The translations under genes were made by a program, and so were the position numbers. From Gemmataceae bacterium (GTDB taxonomy: Bacteria > Planctomycetota > Planctomycetia > Gemmatales > Gemmataceae), in contig PLDW01000078.1 in assembly GCA_003136315.1 (NCBI GenBank), forward strand, positions 4,597-57,511: a DNA stretch of 52,915 nt. The letters are read 5' to 3'. The notes under the pieces are model-generated. The model was not told the origin of the DNA and did no database searches. It worked only from the letters and a program-made list of their open reading frames with translations. Below, piece by piece: positions 34,417 through 43,200 of the stretch (positions within the stretch are counted from its first letter, which is position 1; the number at the start of each line of letters is the position of its first letter).

Positions 34417-35487
34417 TCAGTAGTCGAACGAAATCACCTCACCGCCAGCCCGACTCAGCAACGCCTGCATCTGGTTCATCGTGAGTCCATTTTTGACGAA
34501 CCGCACGGACCCATCTCCGAACACGACATTGCTCCCTCCGATGTGGAAGGCGAAGATTTCGCTGTCGTTACTGCACCCATTGGCACAGGAATACGGCGCT
34601 GAGGGCATGCCCATGAATCCGCCACCAGCCGCAATACCGGAACCGCTTGGGTCGGAGCCGTTGGTGGCGATGTAGTTCAAGGGATCGGCCCAGGCACCCC
34701 CGCCTTGCGGTGCGGGTCCGATGGTGCCGCCCTGGTAGCTACCCATCGCCGGCGTGTATCCACCAATGGCCGGCTGAGAAGCAACGCCCTTGCTCCCGTA
34801 CCAGCCCGGCCGTCCGGCGTCCTCGACGACCATCATCGTGTTGGATGTGCCATCGGTAACGTCGGTGATCCGTACAGGGCCGTCCGGGGGTTGGGCAATG
34901 ATCGACGCCCCGGCGTTGATGCTGATGCCAGCGATGTCTGCCGACATCCCGGCGTCGGGGGCGTAGTCGGTTCGCCCAAAGATCAACCCGGCGCTCGGCG
35001 TGACCGCGATCCCGAAGTTATTGAAGCTGTTTGCCAGTTCGGCGGAATAGACGACCGTGGGCGACCCCGGCGCGGACGGACAGAGAAAGGTCACGATGGG
35101 GGTCGAGTAGGCCGGGTTGTTGGGCGGCATATTGACGCTACTGAGCGCGGCCCTCGATACGTTAATTCCGCCATACAGGTTCCCCTGCTCGATGTAGGGG
35201 AGAATCAGGACAAACGCACCCGCCCCATAAGTGCCTGTACCGGCAGGGGCAGACGGGTCCGGGGTGGGCAAGGTCATGTAGGCTTGCGGGAATGCCTGGT
35301 TGGCATCATGGTAGTTGTGCAGGGCCAGACCGATCTGCTTGAGGTTGTTGGCGCAACTCATGCGTGCCGCGGCCTCGCGGGCTTTCTGGACGGCGGGGAG
35401 AAGGAGGCCGATGAGGATCGCGATGATCGCAATCACCACCAGCAATTCGATCAGCGTAAAGCCGGGGCGACGCGAATTCGTGGTCAT
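34417..35487 (-). CDS. DUF1559 prepilin-like protein (H-x9-DG type)
   Basis: A 356-residue protein with a canonical prepilin N-terminus ([20 protein letters not shown], cleavage after G9) and a C-terminal [18 protein letters not shown], an H-x9-DG motif. The middle has the usual DUF1559 landmarks ([20 protein letters not shown], then [12 protein letters not shown]). It would be processed by prepilin peptidase and sit in the inner membrane or surface apparatus. It is the first gene of a two-gene unit with the lipoprotein downstream. A 12-base palindrome lies 73 bases before its start. Confidence 0.95.
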   Translation of the reverse strand: MTTNSRRPGFTLIELLVVIAIIAILIGLLLPAVQKAREAAARMSCANNLKQIGLALHNYHDANQAFPQAYMTLPTPDPSAPAGTGTYGAGAFVLILPYIEQGNLYGGINVSRAALSSVNMPPNNPAYSTPIVTFLCPSAPGSPTVVYSAELANSFNNFGIAVTPSAGLIFGRTDYAPDAGMSADIAGISINAGASIIAQPPDGPVRITDVTDGTSNTMMVVEDAGRPGWYGSKGVASQPAIGGYTPAMGSYQGGTIGPAPQGGGAWADPLNYIATNGSDPSGSGIAAGGGFMGMPSAPYSCANGCSNDSEIFAFHIGGSNVVFGDGSVRFVKNGLTMNQMQALLSRAGGEVISFDY

Positions 35488-35866
35488 CGTTCTGGTCCGG
35501 TGGATGTGCCTGATGAGTCGACACGAACTACTTTAGTTAGGCGCGACTAATTGCAGAGGTAGGTTAACCTACACTGGGCGATTTCCGCTGTCAACAGAGA
35601 AAGCGGATTTCCTGCTTGATGTCGCGTTTGGCTGAACGAAATTGGGCAGCGAACCTTGGCCCCGACCGGGCAGAGTGGATCGTGTGCAGGGTGGCCATCG
35701 GCTTCTGCGCAGGCTGAGCCTCTCGTGCTCATCCCGTGCGTGGATGCGGCTCTTTCGACGACGCCCGCAATCGGCTCCGGTATCACGTCCAACAACCTGA
35801 TTGCCAGATCATCGACCTTTTCCCCGGGAAGCGGTAATCTTGTCATCACCTTCCCGAGGGCTGCCA
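35488..35866. other. 379-base divergent intergenic region between DUF1559 and glycogen phosphorylase
   Basis: No gene seen on either strand. It must contain promoters for two divergent genes. The only clear motif is the palindrome listed at 35560-35571. Confidence 0.55.
35560..35571. promoter_or_regulatory. Perfect palindrome, candidate operator
   Basis: TAGGTTAACCTA is its own reverse complement and sits 73 bases before the minus-strand DUF1559 start and about 295 bases before the glgP start. Function is not shown by sequence alone. Confidence 0.3.
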
Positions 35867-38377
35867 ATGACGATTGCACAGCAGGTCACGCCCCCCGCCA
35901 CCGCGGCCAACGGTGCGCCGGCTCCCGTCGCCACCCACGGCCCCGAGGCTGTCGCTCTTCTGGCCAGCGTCCAGGAACACGCCCGCCGCAAGTTCGCCCA
36001 GCCGCTCGAACGGCTGGAGCCATCCGAGCGGTGGCGGGCACTCGCATACGCTGTCCGGGACCGGATGATGGATGGATTGGTCGACACCTACGACCGGTAT
36101 CATGCGTTCGGCGGGAAGCGGCTGGCGTACCTCTCGATGGAGTTTCTCGTCGGCCGGTCGCTGTGCAATAACCTTCGCAACCTCGGTCTGTACGAGGCAG
36201 CCCAGGAGGTGTTCGCCGGGGTCGATGTCAACCTCACCGACGTCCTCGAAGCCGAGCCCGATGCGGCCCTCGGTAACGGCGGTCTCGGGCGGCTTGCCGC
36301 CTGCTTCCTCGACTCGCTCGCCACGCTCCACATGCCCGGGTATGGGTACGGAATCAATTATGAGTACGGTCTGTTCCGCCAGGAGATCGTGAATGGGGCT
36401 CAGCGAGAGAAGCCGGAGAACTGGCTCACGTTCGGGTCGCCCTGGTTGATCCAGCGGCCGAGTGAGCGGGTCCACGTCCCGGTGTACGGGCACATCGAAC
36501 ATGGCCGCGATCAGGCTGGCGGATACAACCCGATGTGGCTTGGCTGGAAAGTGCTTGTCGGCGTTCCCTATGACTTGCCGATCGTGGGGTACGGCGGGAA
36601 GACGGTCAACTACCTACGGCTCTACTCGGCCCGGTCGGCGAACGAACTGGATATGGAGTTCTTCAACTCGGGGGACTATCTCAAGGCCCTGGAGACCGAA
36701 ATCCTCTCCGAGACGGTCACGAAAGTACTGTACCCATCGGATGCGGTCCCGCAAGGCCGGGAATTGCGGTTGATCCAGGAATACTTCCTGGTCGCCTGCG
36801 CGATCCGGGACATGGTCCGCCGGTATTTGCGACATCACAAGACCTTCGACCAATTTGCCGAGCATGTGGCGATCCAGTTGAACGACACCCACCCGACTCT
36901 GGCCGTGGCCGAGTTGATGCGATTTCTGGTGGACGAGCTCGGAATGGTGTGGGAGGCGGGCTGGGATGTGGTCACCCGGATCTTCGGATACACCAACCAC
37001 ACCCTGATGCCCGAGGCTCTGGAAAAATGGCCGGTCAGCCTCCTCGAAAAGGTACTCCCCCGGCACCTTCAGATCATTTATGAAATCAACCGCCGCTTCC
37101 TGGAGACTGTGGCGAAGACGTACCCGGGGGATGATGCCCGGCTGATCCGCATGTCGCTCATTGAGGAGACGGATACCAAGGTTGTCCGGATGGCCTACCT
37201 GGCGATCGTCGGCAGCCACTCGGTCAATGGTGTGGCCGAACTGCACAGCCGACTCGTCGCCACGCACCTTGTCCCGGACTTCGCCCAGCTCTGGCCGGAG
37301 AAGTTCAACAACAAAACCAACGGTGTGACCCCCCGGCGGTGGCTCCTCGCAGCGAACCCCGGGCTGGCGGCATTGCTCACCCGGACCGTTGGGCCGGACT
37401 GGGTGACCGACCTGGACCGTTTGAAGGGAATCGAGCCGCTCGTCGACGACTCCGGGTTTCGGGATGAGTTCCGGCGGATCAAGCGCGCGAACAAGGAGCG
37501 ATTAGCTGCGATCATCAAGGACAAACTCCTGCTGGTTGTCGATCCGGATGCGATGTTCGATGTGCAGGTGAAACGGATTCACGAGTACAAGCGGCAGGTG
37601 CTGAATCTGCTCCACATCATTCATTTGTATCTCACACTGGTGGAGGATGGGGTCGAGCCACCGGCCCCGCGGGTGGTGATCTTCGCCGGCAAGGCGGCCC
37701 CGGGATACTGGATCGCCAAGCAGATCATTCGGTTGATCCACGCGGTTGGCCGTGAAGTGAACAGAGACCCCCGGACCCGGGGGCTCTTGAAGGTCGTCTT
37801 CCTCCCGGACTATCGGGTATCACTGGCCGAGGCGATTATCCCGGCGGCCGATCTGAGCGAGCAGATCTCGACCGCTGGAACGGAGGCGTCGGGCACCTCG
37901 TGCATGAAATTTGCATTCAACGGAGCGTTGACGATCGGCACAATGGATGGGGCCAACATCGAGATTCGGCGGGACGTGGGCGACGAAAACATGTTCGTGT
38001 TCGGGCTCCGGGCCGAGGAGATCGATGACCTCCATCGTCGCGGTGCGTATCACCCTTCGGAATACTATCAACACCAGCCGATTGTCCGGCGGGTATTGGA
38101 TGCGATCAAGGACAACCGGTTCTCAGTCGGCCATCCGGGAATGTTTCAGTGGGCGTTCGACAGCCTGACAGGCGAGGACAAGTATTTCCATCTGGCCGAC
38201 CTGGAGGACTACACAGGCACCCAGCACCGGGCGGCAACAGCCTACCGGGACACCGACGGGTGGGTGCGCAAGGCTGTGTTCAACGTGGCGCGGTCGTCGG
38301 GGTTCTCCAGCGATCGGACGATCCGCCAGTACGCAGACGAGATCTGGGGCCTCAAAGCGATCCCGCCAAAGGGATAA
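35867..38377 (+). CDS. glgP: Glycogen phosphorylase
   Basis: An 836-residue alpha-glucan phosphorylase. The PLP-binding lysine is K681 in GTSCMKFAFNGALTIGT (the usual form is GTGNMKF), followed by MDGANIEI. N-terminal AYLSMEFLVGRSLCNNLRNL, ALGNGGLGRLAACFLDSLAT and the middle KRIHEYKRQVLN are all classic phosphorylase segments. It releases glucose-1-phosphate from stored glycogen using phosphate. The ATG at 35867 has GAGGG eight bases upstream and begins about 20 residues before the conserved domain. The first 35 residues are a Pro/Ala-rich extension. No other glycogen gene is present in the window. Confidence 0.95.
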   Translation: MTIAQQVTPPATAANGAPAPVATHGPEAVALLASVQEHARRKFAQPLERLEPSERWRALAYAVRDRMMDGLVDTYDRYHAFGGKRLAYLSMEFLVGRSLCNNLRNLGLYEAAQEVFAGVDVNLTDVLEAEPDAALGNGGLGRLAACFLDSLATLHMPGYGYGINYEYGLFRQEIVNGAQREKPENWLTFGSPWLIQRPSERVHVPVYGHIEHGRDQAGGYNPMWLGWKVLVGVPYDLPIVGYGGKTVNYLRLYSARSANELDMEFFNSGDYLKALETEILSETVTKVLYPSDAVPQGRELRLIQEYFLVACAIRDMVRRYLRHHKTFDQFAEHVAIQLNDTHPTLAVAELMRFLVDELGMVWEAGWDVVTRIFGYTNHTLMPEALEKWPVSLLEKVLPRHLQIIYEINRRFLETVAKTYPGDDARLIRMSLIEETDTKVVRMAYLAIVGSHSVNGVAELHSRLVATHLVPDFAQLWPEKFNNKTNGVTPRRWLLAANPGLAALLTRTVGPDWVTDLDRLKGIEPLVDDSGFRDEFRRIKRANKERLAAIIKDKLLLVVDPDAMFDVQVKRIHEYKRQVLNLLHIIHLYLTLVEDGVEPPAPRVVIFAGKAAPGYWIAKQIIRLIHAVGREVNRDPRTRGLLKVVFLPDYRVSLAEAIIPAADLSEQISTAGTEASGTSCMKFAFNGALTIGTMDGANIEIRRDVGDENMFVFGLRAEEIDDLHRRGAYHPSEYYQHQPIVRRVLDAIKDNRFSVGHPGMFQWAFDSLTGEDKYFHLADLEDYTGTQHRAATAYRDTDGWVRKAVFNVARSSGFSSDRTIRQYADEIWGLKAIPPKG

Positions 38378-38411
38378 GCGTAGACAACCGGAAACGTTTC
38401 TCCCAAGGCGG

Positions 38412-38606
38412 TCACCACACCACCTCATGTTCGACCACCGCTTGCTGGCCGGAGTAGTCTCGGCCGATTCGCGTGGATTGGAACATAAACGCCTTGTCTC
38501 GTTGTTTGGTCGGAAACTCGGTGCCCTCCAACATCACCCAGGAGTTTTCGTTCTGTTTTCGTGTGAGGTTGGCCTTGCTGTCTGGAATGACGACCTGAGC
38601 CTTCAA
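38412..38606 (-). CDS. Possible small protein, unrecognised
   Basis: A 64-residue minus-strand frame from TTG at 38606. The translation is protein-like (ENSWVMLEGTEFPTKQRDKA, then MFQSTRIGRDYSGQQ and AVVEHEVVW at the end) and its codon third positions are mainly G or C. The protein-like frame continues upstream of the TTG without a start codon, so it may be the 3' end of a decayed gene. It converges with glgP (34 bases between stops). No homologue recalled. Confidence 0.4.
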   Translation of the reverse strand: MKAQVVIPDSKANLTRKQNENSWVMLEGTEFPTKQRDKAFMFQSTRIGRDYSGQQAVVEHEVVW

Positions 38607-38621
38607 CCAGGGGATTGACCG

Positions 38622-40076
38622 ATGAGACTCTGGAACTGGGGACTTGTCCTCGCAGTGGTGCTTGGCGGGCTGGGTCGGTTGGCTGCCGATGATGCCGAAG
38701 ATCGGGCGATTGCCGCCGTCGGGAAACTCAGCGGCACGGTCACCCGGGATGAGACAAAACCGGGCAAGCCCGTGGTCGCAGTGAGCCTCACCGGTTCTGA
38801 TGTGACGGACGCCAGTCTGAAGGAACTCGCTCCCCTCAAAGAGCTGACCACCCTTGATCTCAACAACGCGTTTGTGACGAGTGCGGGGTTGAAGGAACTC
38901 GCTCCTCTCACGAAACTCACCAGCCTCGACCTCAGCAGGACATTCATCGAGAATGCCGGACTCAAGGAACTCGCACCGTTCACGAAACTCACCCGCTTGA
39001 CTCTCTGGAACACCGGGGTGACGGATGCGGGACTCGAGGAAATCGCCTCCCTCAAGGGCCTGACCACCCTCAATCTCAGCGAGAACAAGATCACCGGCGC
39101 GGGGGTCAAGAAACTCGCTCCACTCACCGAACTGACCAACTTGAATCTCAGTCGCACCGAGGTAGCTGACCTGAAGGGACTCGGTTCACTCAAAAGACTG
39201 AGAACACTCGACATATCCGGCACCCCGCTCACAGATAGTGGGCTCAAGGAAATCGGTCTTCTCAAAAGGTTGACGACTCTCAGACTGATCGCGACGGGGG
39301 TGACGGACGCGGGGATCAAGGAACTCGAAGCGCTCACAGAACTGACAACTCTCGACCTGGGTTGCGGAGTCTTTGGGCCACATTTGACTGACGATTGTCT
39401 CAGCCATGTTGCTTCACTCAAAAGCCTTACAACACTCAATCTCAGTAGCACCACGGTCACCGACGCCGGACTTCATGAACTTGCGTCGCTCAAAAACCTT
39501 AACACACTCAATCTCCGTCACACCAACGTGACGGGCACTGGGCTCAAGGAACTCGCACCACTGACGAAATTGACGACACTGGACCTCGGCGAGACCAAGA
39601 TGACTGATGCAGGGCTCAAGGGACTTGCACAAAACAAGCGGTTGACAACACTCAACCTTTTCACAACCAAAGTGACAGACGCCGGGCTCAAGGAACTCGC
39701 TTGTCTCAAGGAAATGACAACCCTCAGTCTGAATGGTACCAAGGTCACAGACGTTGGGCTCAAGGAACTCGCTCCGCTCACTAAACTGACCACCCTGTGT
39801 CTCATTTACACCCAGGTGACCGATGCAGGGCTCAAGGAACTCGCTCCACTCACCAAACTGACCACCCTCCAGGTCAATTACACCCAGGTGACTCGTGCAG
39901 GCGCAGCGGAGCTGAACAAGCTACTGCCGCACTGTCAGATCTTCACGGGGGAGATTCGGCTTCGGTGGGAGCATCGCTGGCATTCCAGGAGGGGGCATCT
40001 CGCACTGTCAGATCTTTCACGGGGGAGATTCGGCTGGGTTACTGAATCCTGGGCTGACTGTGGGAGGATCCACTGA
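38622..40076 (+). CDS. Secreted leucine-rich repeat protein
   Basis: A 484-residue protein with a signal peptide (MRLWNWGLVLAVVLGGLG, residues 1-24) and about 15 leucine-rich repeats of 24 residues (consensus LKELAPLTKLTTLDLSxTxV-TDAGLKELA), spanning roughly residues 48-440. Such proteins are common in Planctomycetes and probably bind other molecules at the envelope; no ligand is visible. The C-terminal 40 residues lie outside the repeats and contain a duplicated DNA segment (39929-39961 and 40002-40035) that shifts the reading frame, so the tail is likely altered. AGGGGA lies eight bases before the ATG. Its stop (TGA) overlaps an ATG that starts the relic described next. Confidence 0.88.
   Translation: MRLWNWGLVLAVVLGGLGRLAADDAEDRAIAAVGKLSGTVTRDETKPGKPVVAVSLTGSDVTDASLKELAPLKELTTLDLNNAFVTSAGLKELAPLTKLTSLDLSRTFIENAGLKELAPFTKLTRLTLWNTGVTDAGLEEIASLKGLTTLNLSENKITGAGVKKLAPLTELTNLNLSRTEVADLKGLGSLKRLRTLDISGTPLTDSGLKEIGLLKRLTTLRLIATGVTDAGIKELEALTELTTLDLGCGVFGPHLTDDCLSHVASLKSLTTLNLSSTTVTDAGLHELASLKNLNTLNLRHTNVTGTGLKELAPLTKLTTLDLGETKMTDAGLKGLAQNKRLTTLNLFTTKVTDAGLKELACLKEMTTLSLNGTKVTDVGLKELAPLTKLTTLCLIYTQVTDAGLKELAPLTKLTTLQVNYTQVTRAGAAELNKLLPHCQIFTGEIRLRWEHRWHSRRGHLALSDLSRGRFGWVTESWADCGRIH
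39929..40035. repeat. Direct duplication at the 3' end of the LRR gene
   Basis: A 33-base segment at 39929-39961 (GCACTGTCAGATCTTCACGG...) recurs at 40002-40035 with a single extra T. The copies are separated by 40 bases. The extra base puts the second copy in a different reading frame. Confidence 0.85.
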
Positions 40077-40150
40077 TGGGATCTTTGAACTGGGGATTCA
40101 TGCTGGCGATTGTTGGGCCTCAAAGCGAACCCGCCATCGAGGTGAGGTGA
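40076..40150 (+). pseudogene. Relic start of a second LRR-type gene
   Basis: The frame MGSLNWGFMLAIVGPQSEPA ends after 24 codons. Its first residues echo the signal peptide of the LRR gene just upstream (MRLWNWGLVLAVVLGG): the NWG motif and the hydrophobic run are in register. This looks like the remaining 5' end of a tandem paralogue that was lost. Confidence 0.5.
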
Positions 40151-40288
40151 CCATCGCGACGACTCGATAAGATGAAACCAGGAAAGGCACTGGCCCGCGC
40201 CCCCCGCTGCCGTCATACTGAAGACACTGGCGGTTGCCGCCGGTGAGGGCTGATCCCCGATTTCCCGGCCTCCCGCTCCGACGGCTCC

Positions 40289-43200
40289 ATGATCCACTCT
40301 GGTTCCCCACTCGCGATCGGGCTCCCCCTGTTCGCCGTCTTCGCACCCGCTGCCGCTGTCGGGGTCGCCATCGGTGCCGCTGCACTGCCATTCCTCATCC
40401 ACCTGCTGTTCCGAAAGCGGTATCAGGTCGTCCCGTGGGCCGCCGTCCGGTTCCTGGTCGCCGCCGAGCGGCGACATCGTCGCCGGGTCGATCAATGGGT
40501 TCTTCTGGCCCTCCGCGGACTCGCCCTCCTCCTCCCTCTGTTCGCGATGATCGCGGCGGCAGATTGGGCCGAGCCGCTGTGGCAGCGGATTCGTCCGGGG
40601 GCAACCGAGACTGTCTCCACAACCCCCCGCACTCACCATGTGCTTGTCATTGATGGGTCACTCAGCATGACCACCCGGACCGAGGACGGCCGGACCCGGT
40701 TCGATCACGCACTGGCCCAGGCCGAGCGTCTTGTCCGGAACGGGAACCCCGGTGACGGATATACGGTCATCTTCCTCACCACCACTCCGCAGACAATCGT
40801 CCCTGGCCCGTCCGCTGCCCCTGACAAGGTTCTCACCGAACTTCGGAACCTCCGGCCCACTCACGCTGCCGCCGATACAGCCGCCTCCTTGCCAGTCATC
40901 GCTGACGCCCTGTCGCGCTCGCCGCGGGGCTACCCGCGCAGGCAGGTCACGTTCTTCACCGACTTGCAGCGATCGGGGTGGGCCAGCGCAATCCCCCGTC
41001 CGGATGTCCAGAACCCCTGGACCCCGATCCTCAAGGGACGGGACGGGAAAGGTGCGGCCGAGGTGGTCATCCTCGACACCGCTGGCGCAGATGTTGACAA
41101 CCTCGCCATCACCGACCTCACCCTCACCGACCCGGTCCCCCTCGTCGATGCACCCGCGGTGGTCACTGTCACAGTCCAAAACTTCAGCCGCCAGGAGAGA
41201 CCGCCGGTACTCGTCGAACTCCTGCTCGGCCGCCCCACGGCAACCGGGACCGGCACCCCAGTCCCCATCGAGACCCATCCGACCCCAACCATCCCTCCCG
41301 GTGCGAAGGTGTTCGTGACGTTCACCCTGGAGGGAACCCGGAAAGGGTTCGTGAACCGTGGGATGCACATCGTCCAGGCCCGACTGCCGACCGGAGACGA
41401 TCTTCCCGCCGATGACGTTCGATCTCTCGCAGTCGAGGTTCGGGACGGGTTTCACACCATGATCGTGGACGGTCGTAAGGGTGAGTCAGATCCCTTCCGA
41501 CGGGCCGGCGAGTACCTCGCACGGGCACTCGTTCCCCCCGGCGTCAAACCCACCGGGACGACCGCCCGGCTCAATCGCCCAGGCACACGATGGCCGGAGA
41601 CCCTGGACGAGCGGTGGATTCTCTCGGCCGCCGAGTTCGCCGACCCGGCACTCGGAGACCCCCTCGGAGCCGAGTGCATCTTCCTCTGCGATTTACCCAC
41701 TCCCACCCCGGCCGTGGCCGCGAAATTGGAAGCCCACTTGAAGCGGGGCGGGGGAGTGGTGATCGGGCTCGGGCCAAACGCGGCCGCTGCGAAAGAGGCG
41801 TACAACCGGGTGCTGTTCAACGAGGGGAACGGCATTCTCCCTGGCCTGCTCGGGGAGGTCATCTCGGTCGCCTCCGACGACCCCGGGTTTCGGCTCGCGG
41901 CGGACGAGGAGGCGTTCCGTCGCCCCCCACTGGCTGCGTTCCGCGACGACGCTGCCCGGGCCGGGCTGACGACCGCACCGTTCCGCGCGTATCTCAAACT
42001 GGATGCCCCATCGGATGGGCGGGCGCGCCGGATCCTGTCATTCGTCCCCGCCGAGGCCCCCAACGATCCCACTCGTAAACCCGATCCGGCGGTCGTGGAG
42101 TGGACCCGCTACCGTGGGCGGGTGGTTGTCTACACGAGCACGTTCAATCAGGACTGGACCGACTGGCCGGTCCTCCTGAGTTTCCTCCCGTTCGCCCACG
42201 AAACCATGCGATTCGTGGCCGATAACCCGGACCGCCACACCGCCCGGGTCGGAGACACGCTGGAGGAATTCTTCCCGGCGTCGGCCGCTGGCCTCACCGC
42301 TGGTCTCACCGGCCCGAACGGTCTGGCGGCGACCCTCCCAATCGTTCTCCGGGACGACGCGGGAGTCGTTCGGTTTCCAGAAACCGGGTTGAGTGGGTTC
42401 TATCGGATCGGAGTCGGAGAAGCCCGTGATCGGGTGTTCGCGGTCAACCCACCGGAATCGTCACCCTCCGGAGGGACCGAATTCGACCTCTCCCGCGTCG
42501 ACCCCGCAGCGATTCGAGAGATTGGCCCACTGCAAGTCGTGGCCGATCTGGGAGAGATTCGGCCATCCAGCGAGGGGGGAAGCTTCACAATCTCCACCCC
42601 GCGACCACACGGCCCCACACTCGCCCGGTGGGCCGTCCTGCTGGCCCTGGGAGTCCTGGCGGCGGAGATCCTCCTCGCCTGGCGACTGGGGCCGGGTCGA
42701 GCCAGCAGTGGCAGAGTCACCCGACCACCCGATCGCCGGCCAATCCTCCGGCTGATCGGGGGAGCGCTCGCTCTTCTGCCGCTTTTGGTCGCATTGGCCG
42801 CCGCTGGGATCGCGGTTCGCGCAGACCAGACCGGAAACGTGTTCGGATTCCTCCCGGACTCCCTGGCTCATCCGGCCGAGTCAGCGATCGCCTGGGCAGC
42901 CGGCCTCCCGCCTGCCCCTCCAGGCGAGACGGACCGGCTCGTCCTGGAACGGTCGACCGGGATCGCTCAGACCTTTCTCGCTGACCGATGGGCCATCGGA
43001 GCGCTGGCTGTGGTGGCCCTCGCTCTGACGGTGTTCGTCTACCGAAAGGAACGGACCGCCGCTGGCGGGATCGGGCGGGTGCTTTTGCCTGGTGGACTCC
43101 GGGCAGCCGCCTTTCTGCTCGCCTTGTTTGTCTTGCTTGTCCAGTGGCAACTGGCGTTCAAGCGGGAGGGGTGGCCGGAAGTTGTCATCCTCCTGGACAC

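Noticed and set aside
38800..39930. Regularly spaced similar sequences resembling a repeat array.
   Set aside because: They are codons for leucine-rich repeats in a continuous reading frame, not a CRISPR array; no identical repeats with unique spacers are present.
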